Source: Paracoccaceae bacterium
GTDB taxonomy: Bacteria; Pseudomonadota; Alphaproteobacteria; Rhodobacterales; Rhodobacteraceae
DNA length: 64,000 bases
Assembly: GCA_020630695.1 (NCBI GenBank)
Contig: JAHDIS010000013.1
Coordinates: 1 to 64,000 of the forward strand
Reading direction: 5' to 3'
Part shown: positions 44,364 to 55,518 of the stretch, in pieces
Layout of the letters: each line of letters starts with the position of its first letter
Numbering within the stretch: the stretch's first letter is position 1
Position numbers and translations under genes: made by a program
The notes under the pieces: generated by a model
Database searches by the model: none
What the model saw: the letters and a program-made list of their open reading frames with translations, nothing else
What the model was told of the DNA's origin: nothing

Positions 44364-45461
44364 GTGTATTTGACAGGCCTCACCCTTTCGCATTTCCGCT
44401 CCCACCTGCTCGTGCGGATGGAAATGGATGCGCGCCCGGTGGCCATTTACGGGCCCAATGGCGCGGGAAAGACAAACCTGATCGAAGCCGTGTCGCTGTT
44501 TTCACCGGGGCGTGGTCTGCGCCGAAGTTCCGCTCAGGACATGACACGCAGGCCCGAAGCGCTGGGCTGGAAAATCAGCGGCACCCTGGAAACGCACGAT
44601 GGTCCGCATGAGATAACGTTTCAGTCAGACGCTGGCGCGGCGCGGCAGGTTCAGGTCGATGGCAAGAGCGCCTCTCAGGTCGCACTTGGACGGTTGGCTC
44701 GTGTTGTGTGGCTGGTGCCTGCCATGGACCGGCTGTGGATCGAGGGCGCTGAGGGACGTCGCCGTTTTCTGGATCGTGTGACGCTGTCATTCTTCCCCGA
44801 ACATGCGCAGGCTGCCTTGGACTATGACAAGGCCATGCGCGAGCGGAACCGCTTGCTCAAGGAGCAAGTACGCGACGCGCATTGGTATGGCGCTCTTGAG
44901 ACCCAAATGGCCCGCGCCGGGGCGATCCTGACCAGCAATCGTGACGCCGCTCTGAAGCGCATAGCGGCCGCGCAGAAGGGGGCCGAGACACAGTTTCCTG
45001 CGGCCGATCTGGTCATCACCCACCCTGAGGTCGATCTACCGGCCACAGAAGAAGATTTGCGGGTCTCTCTATCCGAAGGCCGCGCACGTGACATGGTCGC
45101 TGGGCGGACATTGGCGGGACCGCACCGGATTGACCTTTATGGAACATTTGCGGCTAAGGGCGTGCCTGCCTCTGATTGTTCGACAGGTGAGCAAAAAGCG
45201 CTTCTGATTTCCTTGATCCTCGCGAATGCGCGTGCGCTGGCCCAAGATACAGGCGCGCCGCCTTTGGTGCTTTTGGACGAAGTGGCCGCACATCTCGATG
45301 CCGGACGCCGGGCTGCCCTTTACGACGAGATCTGCGCGCTGGGCGCACAGGCGTGGATGACAGGTACGGGCCCCGAGTTGTTTGATGATTTGGGATCACG
45401 CGCGCAATACATCGAAGTGACGGAACAAGAAGGTCAGTCTCAGGTGCAGAAAAATGCTTGA
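44364..45461 (+). CDS. recF: DNA replication and repair protein RecF, GTG start
   Basis: An ABC-type ATPase that loads RecA at gaps. The 365-residue protein has Walker A 'YGPNGAGKTNL' (about residues 29-39), the signature 'STGEQKALLISL' and Walker B 'LVLLDEVAAHLD'. The start is GTG 44364 with AGGAGGG eight bases before, giving the usual 'YLTGLTLSHFRSH' N-terminus. It overlaps the following GNAT gene by 8 bp. Confidence 0.95.
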   Translation: MYLTGLTLSHFRSHLLVRMEMDARPVAIYGPNGAGKTNLIEAVSLFSPGRGLRRSSAQDMTRRPEALGWKISGTLETHDGPHEITFQSDAGAARQVQVDGKSASQVALGRLARVVWLVPAMDRLWIEGAEGRRRFLDRVTLSFFPEHAQAALDYDKAMRERNRLLKEQVRDAHWYGALETQMARAGAILTSNRDAALKRIAAAQKGAETQFPAADLVITHPEVDLPATEEDLRVSLSEGRARDMVAGRTLAGPHRIDLYGTFAAKGVPASDCSTGEQKALLISLILANARALAQDTGAPPLVLLDEVAAHLDAGRRAALYDEICALGAQAWMTGTGPELFDDLGSRAQYIEVTEQEGQSQVQKNA

Positions 45462-45969
45462 GATGATTCACGAGCAGGATCTGAGCCGATCGGATGAAGA
45501 CCAGATTGTGCGGCTCTTGGAAGATTGCTTTCCTTCGGAATATGACGGGCGGAGTTTCTTTCAACAGCGTCCCCATTGTCGTTTGATTTGGCGAGACACC
45601 CGGATTGTTGCGCATGTTGGGGTGTTCTACCGGGCTGTTCGCTTAGACGGCACATTGTCCAATGTCCTTGGGATCGGAGATGTCGCAACGGGCCCAAAAT
45701 ATCGTCGACAAGGTATTGCGACCAAATTGATCGACCAGGCTTTGGCGGTAGCGCCACGCGCCGATTTTGCGATGCTGTTTGGTCGTCGCAAGCTTTATGA
45801 TCGGGCGGGTTTTGTGTCGGTTTCGACTCCAATCCGCCACACTGTGATGATGGGTTCCAAAACGGGTGAATCCGTGACGGAATCCAACGAGTTTCTGATG
45901 ATCAAGCAGCTGAGACAGCGCTCTTGGCCCAGCAAAGGTACGGTCGATTTGTTAGGCCAGATGATGTAG
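45454..45969 (+). CDS. GNAT-family N-acetyltransferase
   Basis: 171 residues with the acetyl-CoA binding motif 'RRQGIATKLIDQAL' (Q/RxxGxG/A type, about residues 87-100) and a preceding 'VLGIGDVATGPKYR' strand. The substrate is unknown. It overlaps recF by 8 bp and so is co-translated with the replication block, which is unusual for a GNAT enzyme but may be only positional. A second possible start is ATG 45463. Confidence 0.85.
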   Translation: MLEMIHEQDLSRSDEDQIVRLLEDCFPSEYDGRSFFQQRPHCRLIWRDTRIVAHVGVFYRAVRLDGTLSNVLGIGDVATGPKYRRQGIATKLIDQALAVAPRADFAMLFGRRKLYDRAGFVSVSTPIRHTVMMGSKTGESVTESNEFLMIKQLRQRSWPSKGTVDLLGQMM

Positions 45970-46021
45970 CCCGGTCGGCCTGTGCAACGCTTGTCAGAAA
46001 ACCCCTAAATATTGTGTCTGA

Positions 46022-48499
<2,478 letters not shown>

Positions 48500-48514
48500 T
48501 TCCGTTCTACGCCG

Positions 48515-48558
48515 AACGAATGATGGCCCGCTGTCCGCGCGACGCGGGCCATTTTCGT
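48515..48558 (+). terminator. probable terminator after gyrB
   Basis: The arms ATGGCCCGC (48523-48531) and GCGGGCCAT (48544-48552) pair perfectly around a 12-nt loop that can itself pair partly. TTTT follows within TTTTCGTT. It lies 23 bp after the gyrB stop. Confidence 0.75.
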
Positions 48559-48627
48559 TGCACTTGCATTCTTTGGGCGTTGGCGGTCGTATGATGCGGA
48601 ACGCTGAAACACCCAAGGAACAATCCG

Positions 48628-50154
48628 ATGACAGATGGCTACAAGGCGCACGGCAAACACCTCATTGCAGGGGAATGGGTAGCTGGCAGCGAAAGTTTTG
48701 AAAACGCGCCGGTAGAGGGTGCAGCACAACGGTTCAGCCATGGCACACCGGCCCATGTCGATGCCGCGTGTAAGGCGGCCGAAACTGCATTTCTGGCCTA
48801 TGCTGCCACCTCACGCGAAGCGCGCGCAACGTTCCTCGAAAAAATTGCCGAGGAAATCGACGTCCGGGGGGCGCAGATCACGGCAATTGGAACGGCTGAA
48901 ACCGGCTTGCCTGCAGCCCGGCTCGAAGGTGAGCGTGCTCGAACCTGCGGGCAACTGCGCCTGTTTGCATCGCACATCCGAGATGGCGCCTATCTGGATC
49001 AACGTCACGATGAAGCATTGCCGGACCGTGCGCCCTTACCGCGTCTCGATCTCAAGATGGTGCAGCGCCCGATTGGGCCCGTCGCCGTGTTTGGTGCGTC
49101 CAACTTCCCTTTGGCGTTTTCGACGGCAGGCGGAGACACCGCCTCAGCCTTGGCCGCTGGCTGCCCGGTGGTCGTCAAAGGCCACCCGGCCCATCCCGGA
49201 ACGGGCGAAATCATCGCCAACGCAATTTCAGCGGCTGTTCAGGCCTGCAACATGCCAGCGGGTGTGTTTTCTTTTGTTCAGGGAGGCACCTTGGAGGTCG
49301 GACAAGCACTTGTGCAGCATCCGTTGATTTGCGCTGTGGGCTTTACCGGATCTCTGCGTGGTGGACGCGCGCTCTATGATCTTTGTGCAGCACGCCCGGT
49401 CCCTATCCCGTTCTTTGGCGAACTTGGCAGCATAAACCCAGTGTTCCTGATGCCCGCTGCGATGGCATCCCGCGCTCAACAGATCGCAGAGGGCTGGGTT
49501 GCCTCGTTGACAATGGGGGCGGGTCAATTCTGTACAAACCCGGGTGTCGTTATCGCGCTGGATGGCCCGGATTGTGATTTGTTCGTTCAGGCCGCCAGTA
49601 AGGCGATGGCAAATGCGGGTCCGCAGACAATGCTGACTTCTGGAATAGCTGAGGCCTATGCCAAGGGTGTCGCCCAAACCGAAGCCGAGAACGGGGTCGA
49701 GGCGTTGGTTTCGCATGCTGCCGGCGATCGTTCGGCGGCGGGAAATATCTATCAGGTGTCGGGGGATGACTTTCTGGCGAACCCCGGATTGTCACACGAG
49801 GTATTTGGGCCTCTTGGACTGATCGTGCGCGCAGACAATGCCGAGCAAATGGCGGAGATCGCATCCGCGCTGGAAGGGCAGCTGACTTGTACCTTGCAGA
49901 TGGATGATGGTGACGTTTCGCAGGCACAGGGCTTGATGCCCATTTTGGAACGCAAGGCCGGAAGGGTCCTCGCCAATGGTTTTCCAACTGGCGTCGAAGT
50001 GGCTGAGGCTATGGTGCATGGCGGCCCCTATCCGGCCTCCACAAACTTCGGCCATACCTCTGTAGGGACAATGGCAATCCGGCGGTTCTTGCGTCCGGTG
50101 TGTTACCAGAACATGCCCGACAGTCTGGTGCCGGCAGATGCTCAACCGGATTGA
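48628..50154 (+). CDS. aldehyde dehydrogenase, 2,5-dioxopentanoate (alpha-ketoglutaric semialdehyde) type
   Basis: Probably oxidises alpha-ketoglutaric semialdehyde to 2-oxoglutarate with NAD(P)+. The 508-residue enzyme has the catalytic cysteine C302 in GAGQFCTNPG, the general base E265 in FFGELGSINP and the Asn of ASNFP (N159). 'VVVKGHPAHPGTGE' replaces the usual KPSE, a trait of this subgroup. The partner gene 57 bp downstream encodes a sugar-acid cycloisomerase. Together they fit the last steps of oxidative hexuronate or galactarate breakdown. The substrate is inferred from family resemblance and context. Confidence 0.8.
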   Translation: MTDGYKAHGKHLIAGEWVAGSESFENAPVEGAAQRFSHGTPAHVDAACKAAETAFLAYAATSREARATFLEKIAEEIDVRGAQITAIGTAETGLPAARLEGERARTCGQLRLFASHIRDGAYLDQRHDEALPDRAPLPRLDLKMVQRPIGPVAVFGASNFPLAFSTAGGDTASALAAGCPVVVKGHPAHPGTGEIIANAISAAVQACNMPAGVFSFVQGGTLEVGQALVQHPLICAVGFTGSLRGGRALYDLCAARPVPIPFFGELGSINPVFLMPAAMASRAQQIAEGWVASLTMGAGQFCTNPGVVIALDGPDCDLFVQAASKAMANAGPQTMLTSGIAEAYAKGVAQTEAENGVEALVSHAAGDRSAAGNIYQVSGDDFLANPGLSHEVFGPLGLIVRADNAEQMAEIASALEGQLTCTLQMDDGDVSQAQGLMPILERKAGRVLANGFPTGVEVAEAMVHGGPYPASTNFGHTSVGTMAIRRFLRPVCYQNMPDSLVPADAQPD

Positions 50155-50210
50155 TTCTGCGCGCAAAAAACTGCGCGACCCGCTAATCACGCCAGAAGGC
50201 TGACAAGACC

Positions 50211-51377
50211 ATGAAAATTACAGCGATCCGAAGCCATGTGTTGCAATGCGATATGCCCGAGGAATTGGGCTATTCACAGCAGTACTATGCCAAGCGCACG
50301 GCGCATCTGGTTGAGGTTCAAACCGACGATGGTGTGACGGGATGGGGCGAATGCTTTGGGCCAGGCAATGTTGCTTTGGCCAACAAGACGATCGTTGAAA
50401 AGGTCATTCAGCCTATGGTCCTTGGGATGGACCCGATGGATCGCGATGTGATTTGGCATAAGGTCTACAATCTGCTTCGCGACCATGGGCAAAAAGGGAT
50501 GCCTTTGCAGTCACTGTCCGGGGTCGACATTGCGCTTTGGGACATTGCGGGCAAGGTCACGGGCCAACCTATTCACAAACTGATCGGCGGGGCGCATCGC
50601 AGCGATGTTGCGGCCTATGGTTATGGCATGATGCTGAAACGCGAAAGTGTTGATGATCATGTTGCCCGATTTGCCGATGAGGCGGCGAAAATTATCGGTA
50701 TGGGATTTTCCGCTACCAAGATGAAAACCGGACTAGGCCCACGCGACGATGTTCGATTGTGTCAGGCCGTCGCCGATGCTGTTGGCGATGCACGGTTCAT
50801 GGTGGATGCCAACCACTGTTACACAACATCTGACGCATTCTACGTAGGCCGCGCCCTCGACGAGATGGGGGCCTATTGGTTCGAAGAACCGGTCGCCCCA
50901 GAAGATCTGGACGGGTACCGAGAATTACGCGCGGGTCTCAAAGTGAACATTTCGGGTGGCGAAGCGGAGTTCAATCGCTGGGGATGGCGCGGTATTCTGG
51001 AAAACCGTGGCTTGGACATCGCGCAACCCGAGGTCTGCGCACTGGGCGGCATCACCGAATACTTACGTGTTCTTGCCCTCTGCCATGTGCATTTCACACC
51101 GGTGGTAAACCATGTCTGGGGCAGCGCAATTGCGGTGGCTACGAACCTTCAACTCCTTGCTGCGATGCCACCGATGCCAGGTGGGCTGCATCCGTGGGAA
51201 CCGATGCTGGAATTCGACACAACGGAAAATCGATTCCGGGACCACCTGCTCGCGGACCCTTTGGATATTCAAGGACAAGTCGCCCGAAACAACGGCAGAG
51301 TTGCCATTCCAACGGGCCCTGGACTGGGCGTTGAGCCCGATATGGACTTTATCCGCGAATATGAAATCGACGGCTGA
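50211..51377 (+). CDS. enolase-superfamily cycloisomerase (D-galactarolactone / anhydrogalactonate type)
   Basis: A 388-residue mandelate racemase/muconate lactonising enzyme family protein. The active-site set is complete: KxK base K170/K172, metal ligands D199 (VDANH), E225 or E226 (FEEP) and E251 (GGE), and the opposite-face H301 in NHVWGS. The overall pattern, especially 'GGEAEFNRWGWR' and 'PVVNHVWGSAI', resembles D-galactarolactone and 3,6-anhydro-L-galactonate cycloisomerases. The preceding dehydrogenase supports a sugar-acid role. No transporter or regulator is adjacent, so the pathway must be completed elsewhere. Confidence 0.75.
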   Translation: MKITAIRSHVLQCDMPEELGYSQQYYAKRTAHLVEVQTDDGVTGWGECFGPGNVALANKTIVEKVIQPMVLGMDPMDRDVIWHKVYNLLRDHGQKGMPLQSLSGVDIALWDIAGKVTGQPIHKLIGGAHRSDVAAYGYGMMLKRESVDDHVARFADEAAKIIGMGFSATKMKTGLGPRDDVRLCQAVADAVGDARFMVDANHCYTTSDAFYVGRALDEMGAYWFEEPVAPEDLDGYRELRAGLKVNISGGEAEFNRWGWRGILENRGLDIAQPEVCALGGITEYLRVLALCHVHFTPVVNHVWGSAIAVATNLQLLAAMPPMPGGLHPWEPMLEFDTTENRFRDHLLADPLDIQGQVARNNGRVAIPTGPGLGVEPDMDFIREYEIDG

Positions 51378-51411
51378 AAGCGGTCCGGCCGATTTCTGAT
51401 CGGGACTAAGT

Positions 51412-52473
51412 TTAGGCGATATGACCGGCCCGGATGTCATAAATGATTGCTCTGTCATGCGTGGTCAGATGGTCTGACAAATCGTGATCCAATCGGATCC
51501 GTTCGTCAGGCGGCGCGAGGTCGTTCATAAAAACGCGCTCGCAGAACCGGGCATTGGGGGCCGCTGCACCGATCACACCCGCCCACATCTTCGAATAGCT
51601 GACATCATCACAGTAGGATCCGAAATCAGACAGGGAAAACGCATCAACCTGATTGATCCTGAGGTCCGCCAGGTCACCCAGCCCGCCCGTCACGATACGA
51701 AGATCAGACAATCGGGTCCGAATACGTTCAAAGTTTTTTGGCTTCAGATGTAGAGGAACCGCGAGGGGCGACACATTGGTTCCTCTCAAAACAAGCGAGG
51801 CAAAATCGCTTTCCCGGAAAAGGAATTGGCCTGCAGCACGCGAAAAACAGCCTGCCAATCGTTGCTCCACTGCCTCAGGACCGGGAAGAAACGCACCGCC
51901 CGGTTCGCCGATGACGCGGGTCCAAAACCATGGGCGTCCGAGGGTGCGGATCGAACTGCGCCACACCCAGTCGTCAAATTGCTGGTCCCAGATTGCCTTT
52001 TGTTCGGCAACGTCACGAGCGTTGAACAGCGCGGGTACAGCTTTGCCGCGCAACATCCGAACACCTTTTGCCCCAATGCGCAGCACCTTTTCCCAAAGAC
52101 CCATGTACCAGATTCCACGGCCAATCTCGCGCAGGTTCTGATCCCAATGTGCCTGCATTTCTGGTCTGAGCGAACGGCGCACCTGCGCATATAGCGCCAT
52201 GCGATCATCGGTTTTCACCAGCCCAAGAAAAGCCAGAAGCGCATCGTAATCCAACGATTGAAACGCCGCTATCTTCAGCTCCAGCAGCGCATTCTGCATT
52301 GGATTGAGATCCAACGCGATGACCTGATTGGCGTCAGACAGCAACATATCCAGTGGCCGTGTTCCGCTACCCGTCAGGCATACCAGTTTTTCAGTGGGTC
52401 CGGACAGTGCGCGTAACTCGCTGCGTCCGTCCTCATTGGATGATGAAAAACTCAGTGACTCAAAAAAATCCAT
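51412..52473 (-). CDS. DUF3419 / BtaA-like SAM-dependent enzyme
   Basis: A 353-residue protein of the DUF3419 family, which includes BtaA, the enzyme that moves the 3-amino-3-carboxypropyl group of SAM to diacylglycerol. A class I SAM-binding site is visible: 'VCLTGSGTRPLD' (residues 31-42) followed by 'VIALDLNP' (D55). ATG 52473 starts 1 nt beyond the upstream stop and follows GAGGC; an ATG 12 codons earlier lies inside the neighbour. It is the last gene of a five-gene leftward operon with acyl-processing enzymes. Either an aminocarboxypropyl transfer or another SAM reaction is possible. It does not sit with a BtaB methyltransferase, so betaine lipid synthesis is not indicated. Confidence 0.75.
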   Translation of the reverse strand: MDFFESLSFSSSNEDGRSELRALSGPTEKLVCLTGSGTRPLDMLLSDANQVIALDLNPMQNALLELKIAAFQSLDYDALLAFLGLVKTDDRMALYAQVRRSLRPEMQAHWDQNLREIGRGIWYMGLWEKVLRIGAKGVRMLRGKAVPALFNARDVAEQKAIWDQQFDDWVWRSSIRTLGRPWFWTRVIGEPGGAFLPGPEAVEQRLAGCFSRAAGQFLFRESDFASLVLRGTNVSPLAVPLHLKPKNFERIRTRLSDLRIVTGGLGDLADLRINQVDAFSLSDFGSYCDDVSYSKMWAGVIGAAAPNARFCERVFMNDLAPPDERIRLDHDLSDHLTTHDRAIIYDIRAGHIA

Positions 52474-52474
52474 A

Positions 52475-53728
52475 TCAATCTGCCTCAGATGACCAGCAAT
52501 TTTCAACACGCCGCAGTTTGCGTGACGGGTTCAGACAAAGGGGTTCGGTCTTGATCTGAATGACCGGGGAAAGCCCCCGATCACCAAACAAATTCGAAAG
52601 AGCGTTTCGGGCCGAAGTTCTGGCTTCTGGGCTGATGTCTGGTCGGAGCACCAGTGAAATCACCCGCTCGCTTTCGCGCCGAATACGGAAATCAGTGATG
52701 TCCCGTGATGCATTCAAAACGGCATTTCGCATCACGTCTGGTGTCACGAGCCGGCCGCCGAATAGAAAGGCGTCGTCCATACGCCCAACAACTTCATCCA
52801 CGACACGCAGAGGTGATCCACAGGAACAAGATTGGTCAGACATGCGCAGCAGATCGTTCATCCTGTAGCGCGCCATGATCTGGAACTGGCGTCGAAACCC
52901 GGTGACCAGCGGTGTGACCAATCCGTCCCCAACAGGCTGTAGTTCAAAGTGGTTGGCGTCCTCTGCCAAGTGCAGATTTCCATGCGCGCAAGTTACGGCA
53001 AAGAGCCCTTCGGTCGCCATGTAGATCTGCCCCAGGCGCACTGAAAACGCTGCTTCGATAATCTTGCGATCCATAGGGTCGAGCGTTTCTGCGCCGGAAT
53101 AGAGTCTTTTTGGGTGCAGTTTTGCATTTTGTTCCGCCAAGTGCCGTAGCACGCGCGGCGGCGCGACAATGGTCGTTGGATCAAACTGCTCAAGACGATC
53201 GAGCCATGTTTCCACTCCGGACCGCAGATCGAAAAAACGCAAGGCCATCCGGCCAGTCTGGTTGGCACCGTCATAGAGGTCAGAGCTTTGTGGCAAGATC
53301 ACCGCGACACGTTCCGCGGCGAATAGAAAGCCCGGTACTGTTTTGGCCAGAATCGTGCCAAGCCAGCGGAATCTCTCGGCCGGCGTGACAGCATAGAGTG
53401 CGCGATTGCCAGAGGTGCCGGTACTCGCGCCAATCGATACTTTGCCGATTTGGCCCGTGTCTTCGAATGCGGCCCATCCCTGAGCAGACGAGATGCGGCC
53501 AAGATTAAAGTCCTCGAATTGCGCCATGACGTTGGATTTGTCGATGATCGGCAAAGAAGACAGACAAGTGGCGCCATTGGCGTAAAAGCCCACCTTTGGC
53601 AAATCATGGGCCAGCCATTTTTTCAGTTTGGCGGCTTGCCATGCCTCGAACGATGCGCGGGACCGTCCCTTTCGCGTCACCCATAGTGTTTCCGCAAAGG
53701 CGCGGGCTGTATGCATGAGTTTGGTCAT
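52475..53728 (-). CDS. adenylate-forming enzyme, F390 synthetase/PaaK-like
   Basis: A 417-residue ANL-type adenylating enzyme of the phenylacetate-CoA ligase/coenzyme F390 synthetase-related group. The phosphate-binding loop 'ASTGTSGNR' (101-109), 'YMATE' (236-240) and 'RYRMND' (287-292) are present. A conserved C-terminal lysine candidate is K404. C301 and C303 lie in a CSCG motif typical of the group. It should activate a carboxylate as an acyl-AMP. Whether the second step is CoA transfer, amide or ester formation, or beta-lactone closure as in OleC, cannot be told. It overlaps the MBL gene by 4 bp. Confidence 0.78.
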   Translation of the reverse strand: MTKLMHTARAFAETLWVTRKGRSRASFEAWQAAKLKKWLAHDLPKVGFYANGATCLSSLPIIDKSNVMAQFEDFNLGRISSAQGWAAFEDTGQIGKVSIGASTGTSGNRALYAVTPAERFRWLGTILAKTVPGFLFAAERVAVILPQSSDLYDGANQTGRMALRFFDLRSGVETWLDRLEQFDPTTIVAPPRVLRHLAEQNAKLHPKRLYSGAETLDPMDRKIIEAAFSVRLGQIYMATEGLFAVTCAHGNLHLAEDANHFELQPVGDGLVTPLVTGFRRQFQIMARYRMNDLLRMSDQSCSCGSPLRVVDEVVGRMDDAFLFGGRLVTPDVMRNAVLNASRDITDFRIRRESERVISLVLRPDISPEARTSARNALSNLFGDRGLSPVIQIKTEPLCLNPSRKLRRVENCWSSEAD

Positions 53729-54546
53729 GCCTGATCCAGCAAATCATAAGGGCTGTCCTCGGGGTCATGACACAGCAGAATGTCTCCACCGGCTTTGGCA
53801 AATCGCGCGACCTTTTCAGCCGATTTCCTCAATGCGGAAGGATCTTCGGCCACGAGACTCGCGGGAAAGCCCGGAATACGGTCTTGAGTAATGGCATTGG
53901 GCACCCACTGCGCATCTACGGCATAGAGCAAAGGCGTCTCTAACAATGGGAAACATACGCCAAAATGGGTGGTGCTGTGTCCCGGCAAAGGAATGGCGAG
54001 GATTGATCCGTCGCCCAGTAAGTCAAACCCGTCACCCAGCCCCAAGGGCGCTTCGGTCACAGGTGTGGACCGCAGATCACTTGTTCGGTCCAACAGATCA
54101 TCGGGCAGCAATTCCGGGAATACGCCGTGCCGCAAGGCTTTGCGCCGGGGTCCGGATTTTGCCTGCTGAAGCGTTGCGAGATCGGTATGTATCCGGGCTT
54201 TTGTAAACCGGGGCAATGCGCACACATGGTCCGCATGTAGATGCGTGACGACAACGTGCTGAACGTCTTCTGGAGATAGGTCCAATAGGGCCAGCACCTT
54301 ATCCGGAGCGCCCTCTGGCAGAAGTTCCGGACCAAGCAGCTTACCGTACAGCCGCAGGGCCAGCCCGCGGTTGGGCGTCGAATACAGTTCCGTGCCATAA
54401 CCAGAGTCGATCAGGATCAAACCCTCGGTGGGATGTTCGACGATGCCGTAACGCACTTTCAAAGGGACTTTGCCCCAACCTCCGCCACGCAGAACCAAAC
54501 GTTCCGGCGTATGCACATAGGCACTGTTTGCAAATTTGGGCTTCAT
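53725..54546 (-). CDS. MBL-fold metallo-hydrolase with HxHxDH site
   Basis: A 273-residue metallo-beta-lactamase-fold enzyme with the full two-metal ligand set: H102, H104, D106, H107 in HLHADH, plus H190 (PGH), D211 and H260 (CHD). This matches ester, lactone or thioester hydrolases such as AHL lactonases. No signal peptide is seen, so it acts in the cytoplasm. Four-bp overlaps with both neighbours make it part of the operon core. In this pathway it could open a lactone or release a thioester, taking the place of the alpha/beta-hydrolase OleB in olefin-type clusters. Confidence 0.82.
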   Translation of the reverse strand: MKPKFANSAYVHTPERLVLRGGGWGKVPLKVRYGIVEHPTEGLILIDSGYGTELYSTPNRGLALRLYGKLLGPELLPEGAPDKVLALLDLSPEDVQHVVVTHLHADHVCALPRFTKARIHTDLATLQQAKSGPRRKALRHGVFPELLPDDLLDRTSDLRSTPVTEAPLGLGDGFDLLGDGSILAIPLPGHSTTHFGVCFPLLETPLLYAVDAQWVPNAITQDRIPGFPASLVAEDPSALRKSAEKVARFAKAGGDILLCHDPEDSPYDLLDQA

Positions 54547-55517
54547 ACCGCGCCTTTCCCTACGGTCTGCGAAAGACCCTGTTCAAATGTGATCTTTGGC
54601 GTCCAACCCAGCACGTCGCGGGCCTTTGACAGGCTCAAACTTTGCTGAAACGCAAAGAGTCCCACCGCATAGGGGGTGATCCGGGGTTCTTTGCTGTTCT
54701 TCGGGATCAGGCTGACGAATTCAGCAGCACGCGCAATGGCCAGCGCTGGCCAGAACGGCAGGGCCCGCCACTTTGGTGCGATGTCATGTGCGCGGCAGGC
54801 GCTTTCCACGATGTTCCGGATCGGGAGCACCTCACCGCTGGAAACATTGTAGATCGGGTCTTGCGGATCAGTTGAACGTTCCAGAGCCAATTCGATCGCC
54901 CTGACTACATCGGACACATGGGTTAAATCGATCGCTGCGGCGCCATCGCGAAACAGTGGCAGCGGACCTCTGCGAGCAGCGGCAATCAGGCGTGGCAGCA
55001 ATGTGGTTTCACCTGCGCCATAGATGCCGCGCGGCCGCAACGTAATTGGGTTCAAATCTGGACGGGCGTGCACCAAAGCCTCGGCTGCTGCCTTTGTGGC
55101 GGCATAGGCATTGAACGGGCGCGGCAGCGGATCAGACTCCAGCACATCCAGTTGATCCCTGAGCGCAAAGGTAACGCTGGGGGATGAGATATTGACGAAC
55201 CTTTGACTGTTTAAGGCGCTTGCCAGCGCCAAAGCCGTTCGTGTGCCCACAACGTTGGCTGCTTCAAATCGCGAACGGCGCCCCCAGGGCGAGGAAAGTG
55301 CCGCGCAATGAACAACCGCATCTACGGGTTCGGGAAGCGTTGAAGGAAGACCACCAGCCAGATCGAATTGTAGGGTTTCGATACCCTTGGATCGAAGCTC
55401 GTTCAGTAGCTTGGGGTCACGCCCGCAGGCGACCACCCCGCAGCCACGCGAATGCAAGTGTAGGGCCAGCTTGCCGCCCAAAAACCCGGTGGCGCCTGTG
55501 ATAAGAATACGGTTCAT
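54543..55517 (-). CDS. NAD(P)-dependent epimerase/3-beta-HSD-like dehydrogenase (OleD-like)
   Basis: A 324-residue extended SDR with GATGFLGG (residues 8-15) and the catalytic Y138-x3-K142. The 3-beta-hydroxysteroid dehydrogenase-like sequence is shared with OleD, which reduces 2-alkyl-3-ketoacids. ATG 55517 lies 1 nt after the KAS III stop. The open frame upstream of it belongs to the KAS gene region. Next to a condensing enzyme the natural guess is reduction of a beta-keto product. A sugar epimerase role is less likely here. Confidence 0.78.
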   Translation of the reverse strand: MNRILITGATGFLGGKLALHLHSRGCGVVACGRDPKLLNELRSKGIETLQFDLAGGLPSTLPEPVDAVVHCAALSSPWGRRSRFEAANVVGTRTALALASALNSQRFVNISSPSVTFALRDQLDVLESDPLPRPFNAYAATKAAAEALVHARPDLNPITLRPRGIYGAGETTLLPRLIAAARRGPLPLFRDGAAAIDLTHVSDVVRAIELALERSTDPQDPIYNVSSGEVLPIRNIVESACRAHDIAPKWRALPFWPALAIARAAEFVSLIPKNSKEPRITPYAVGLFAFQQSLSLSKARDVLGWTPKITFEQGLSQTVGKGAV

Positions 55518-55518
55518 T

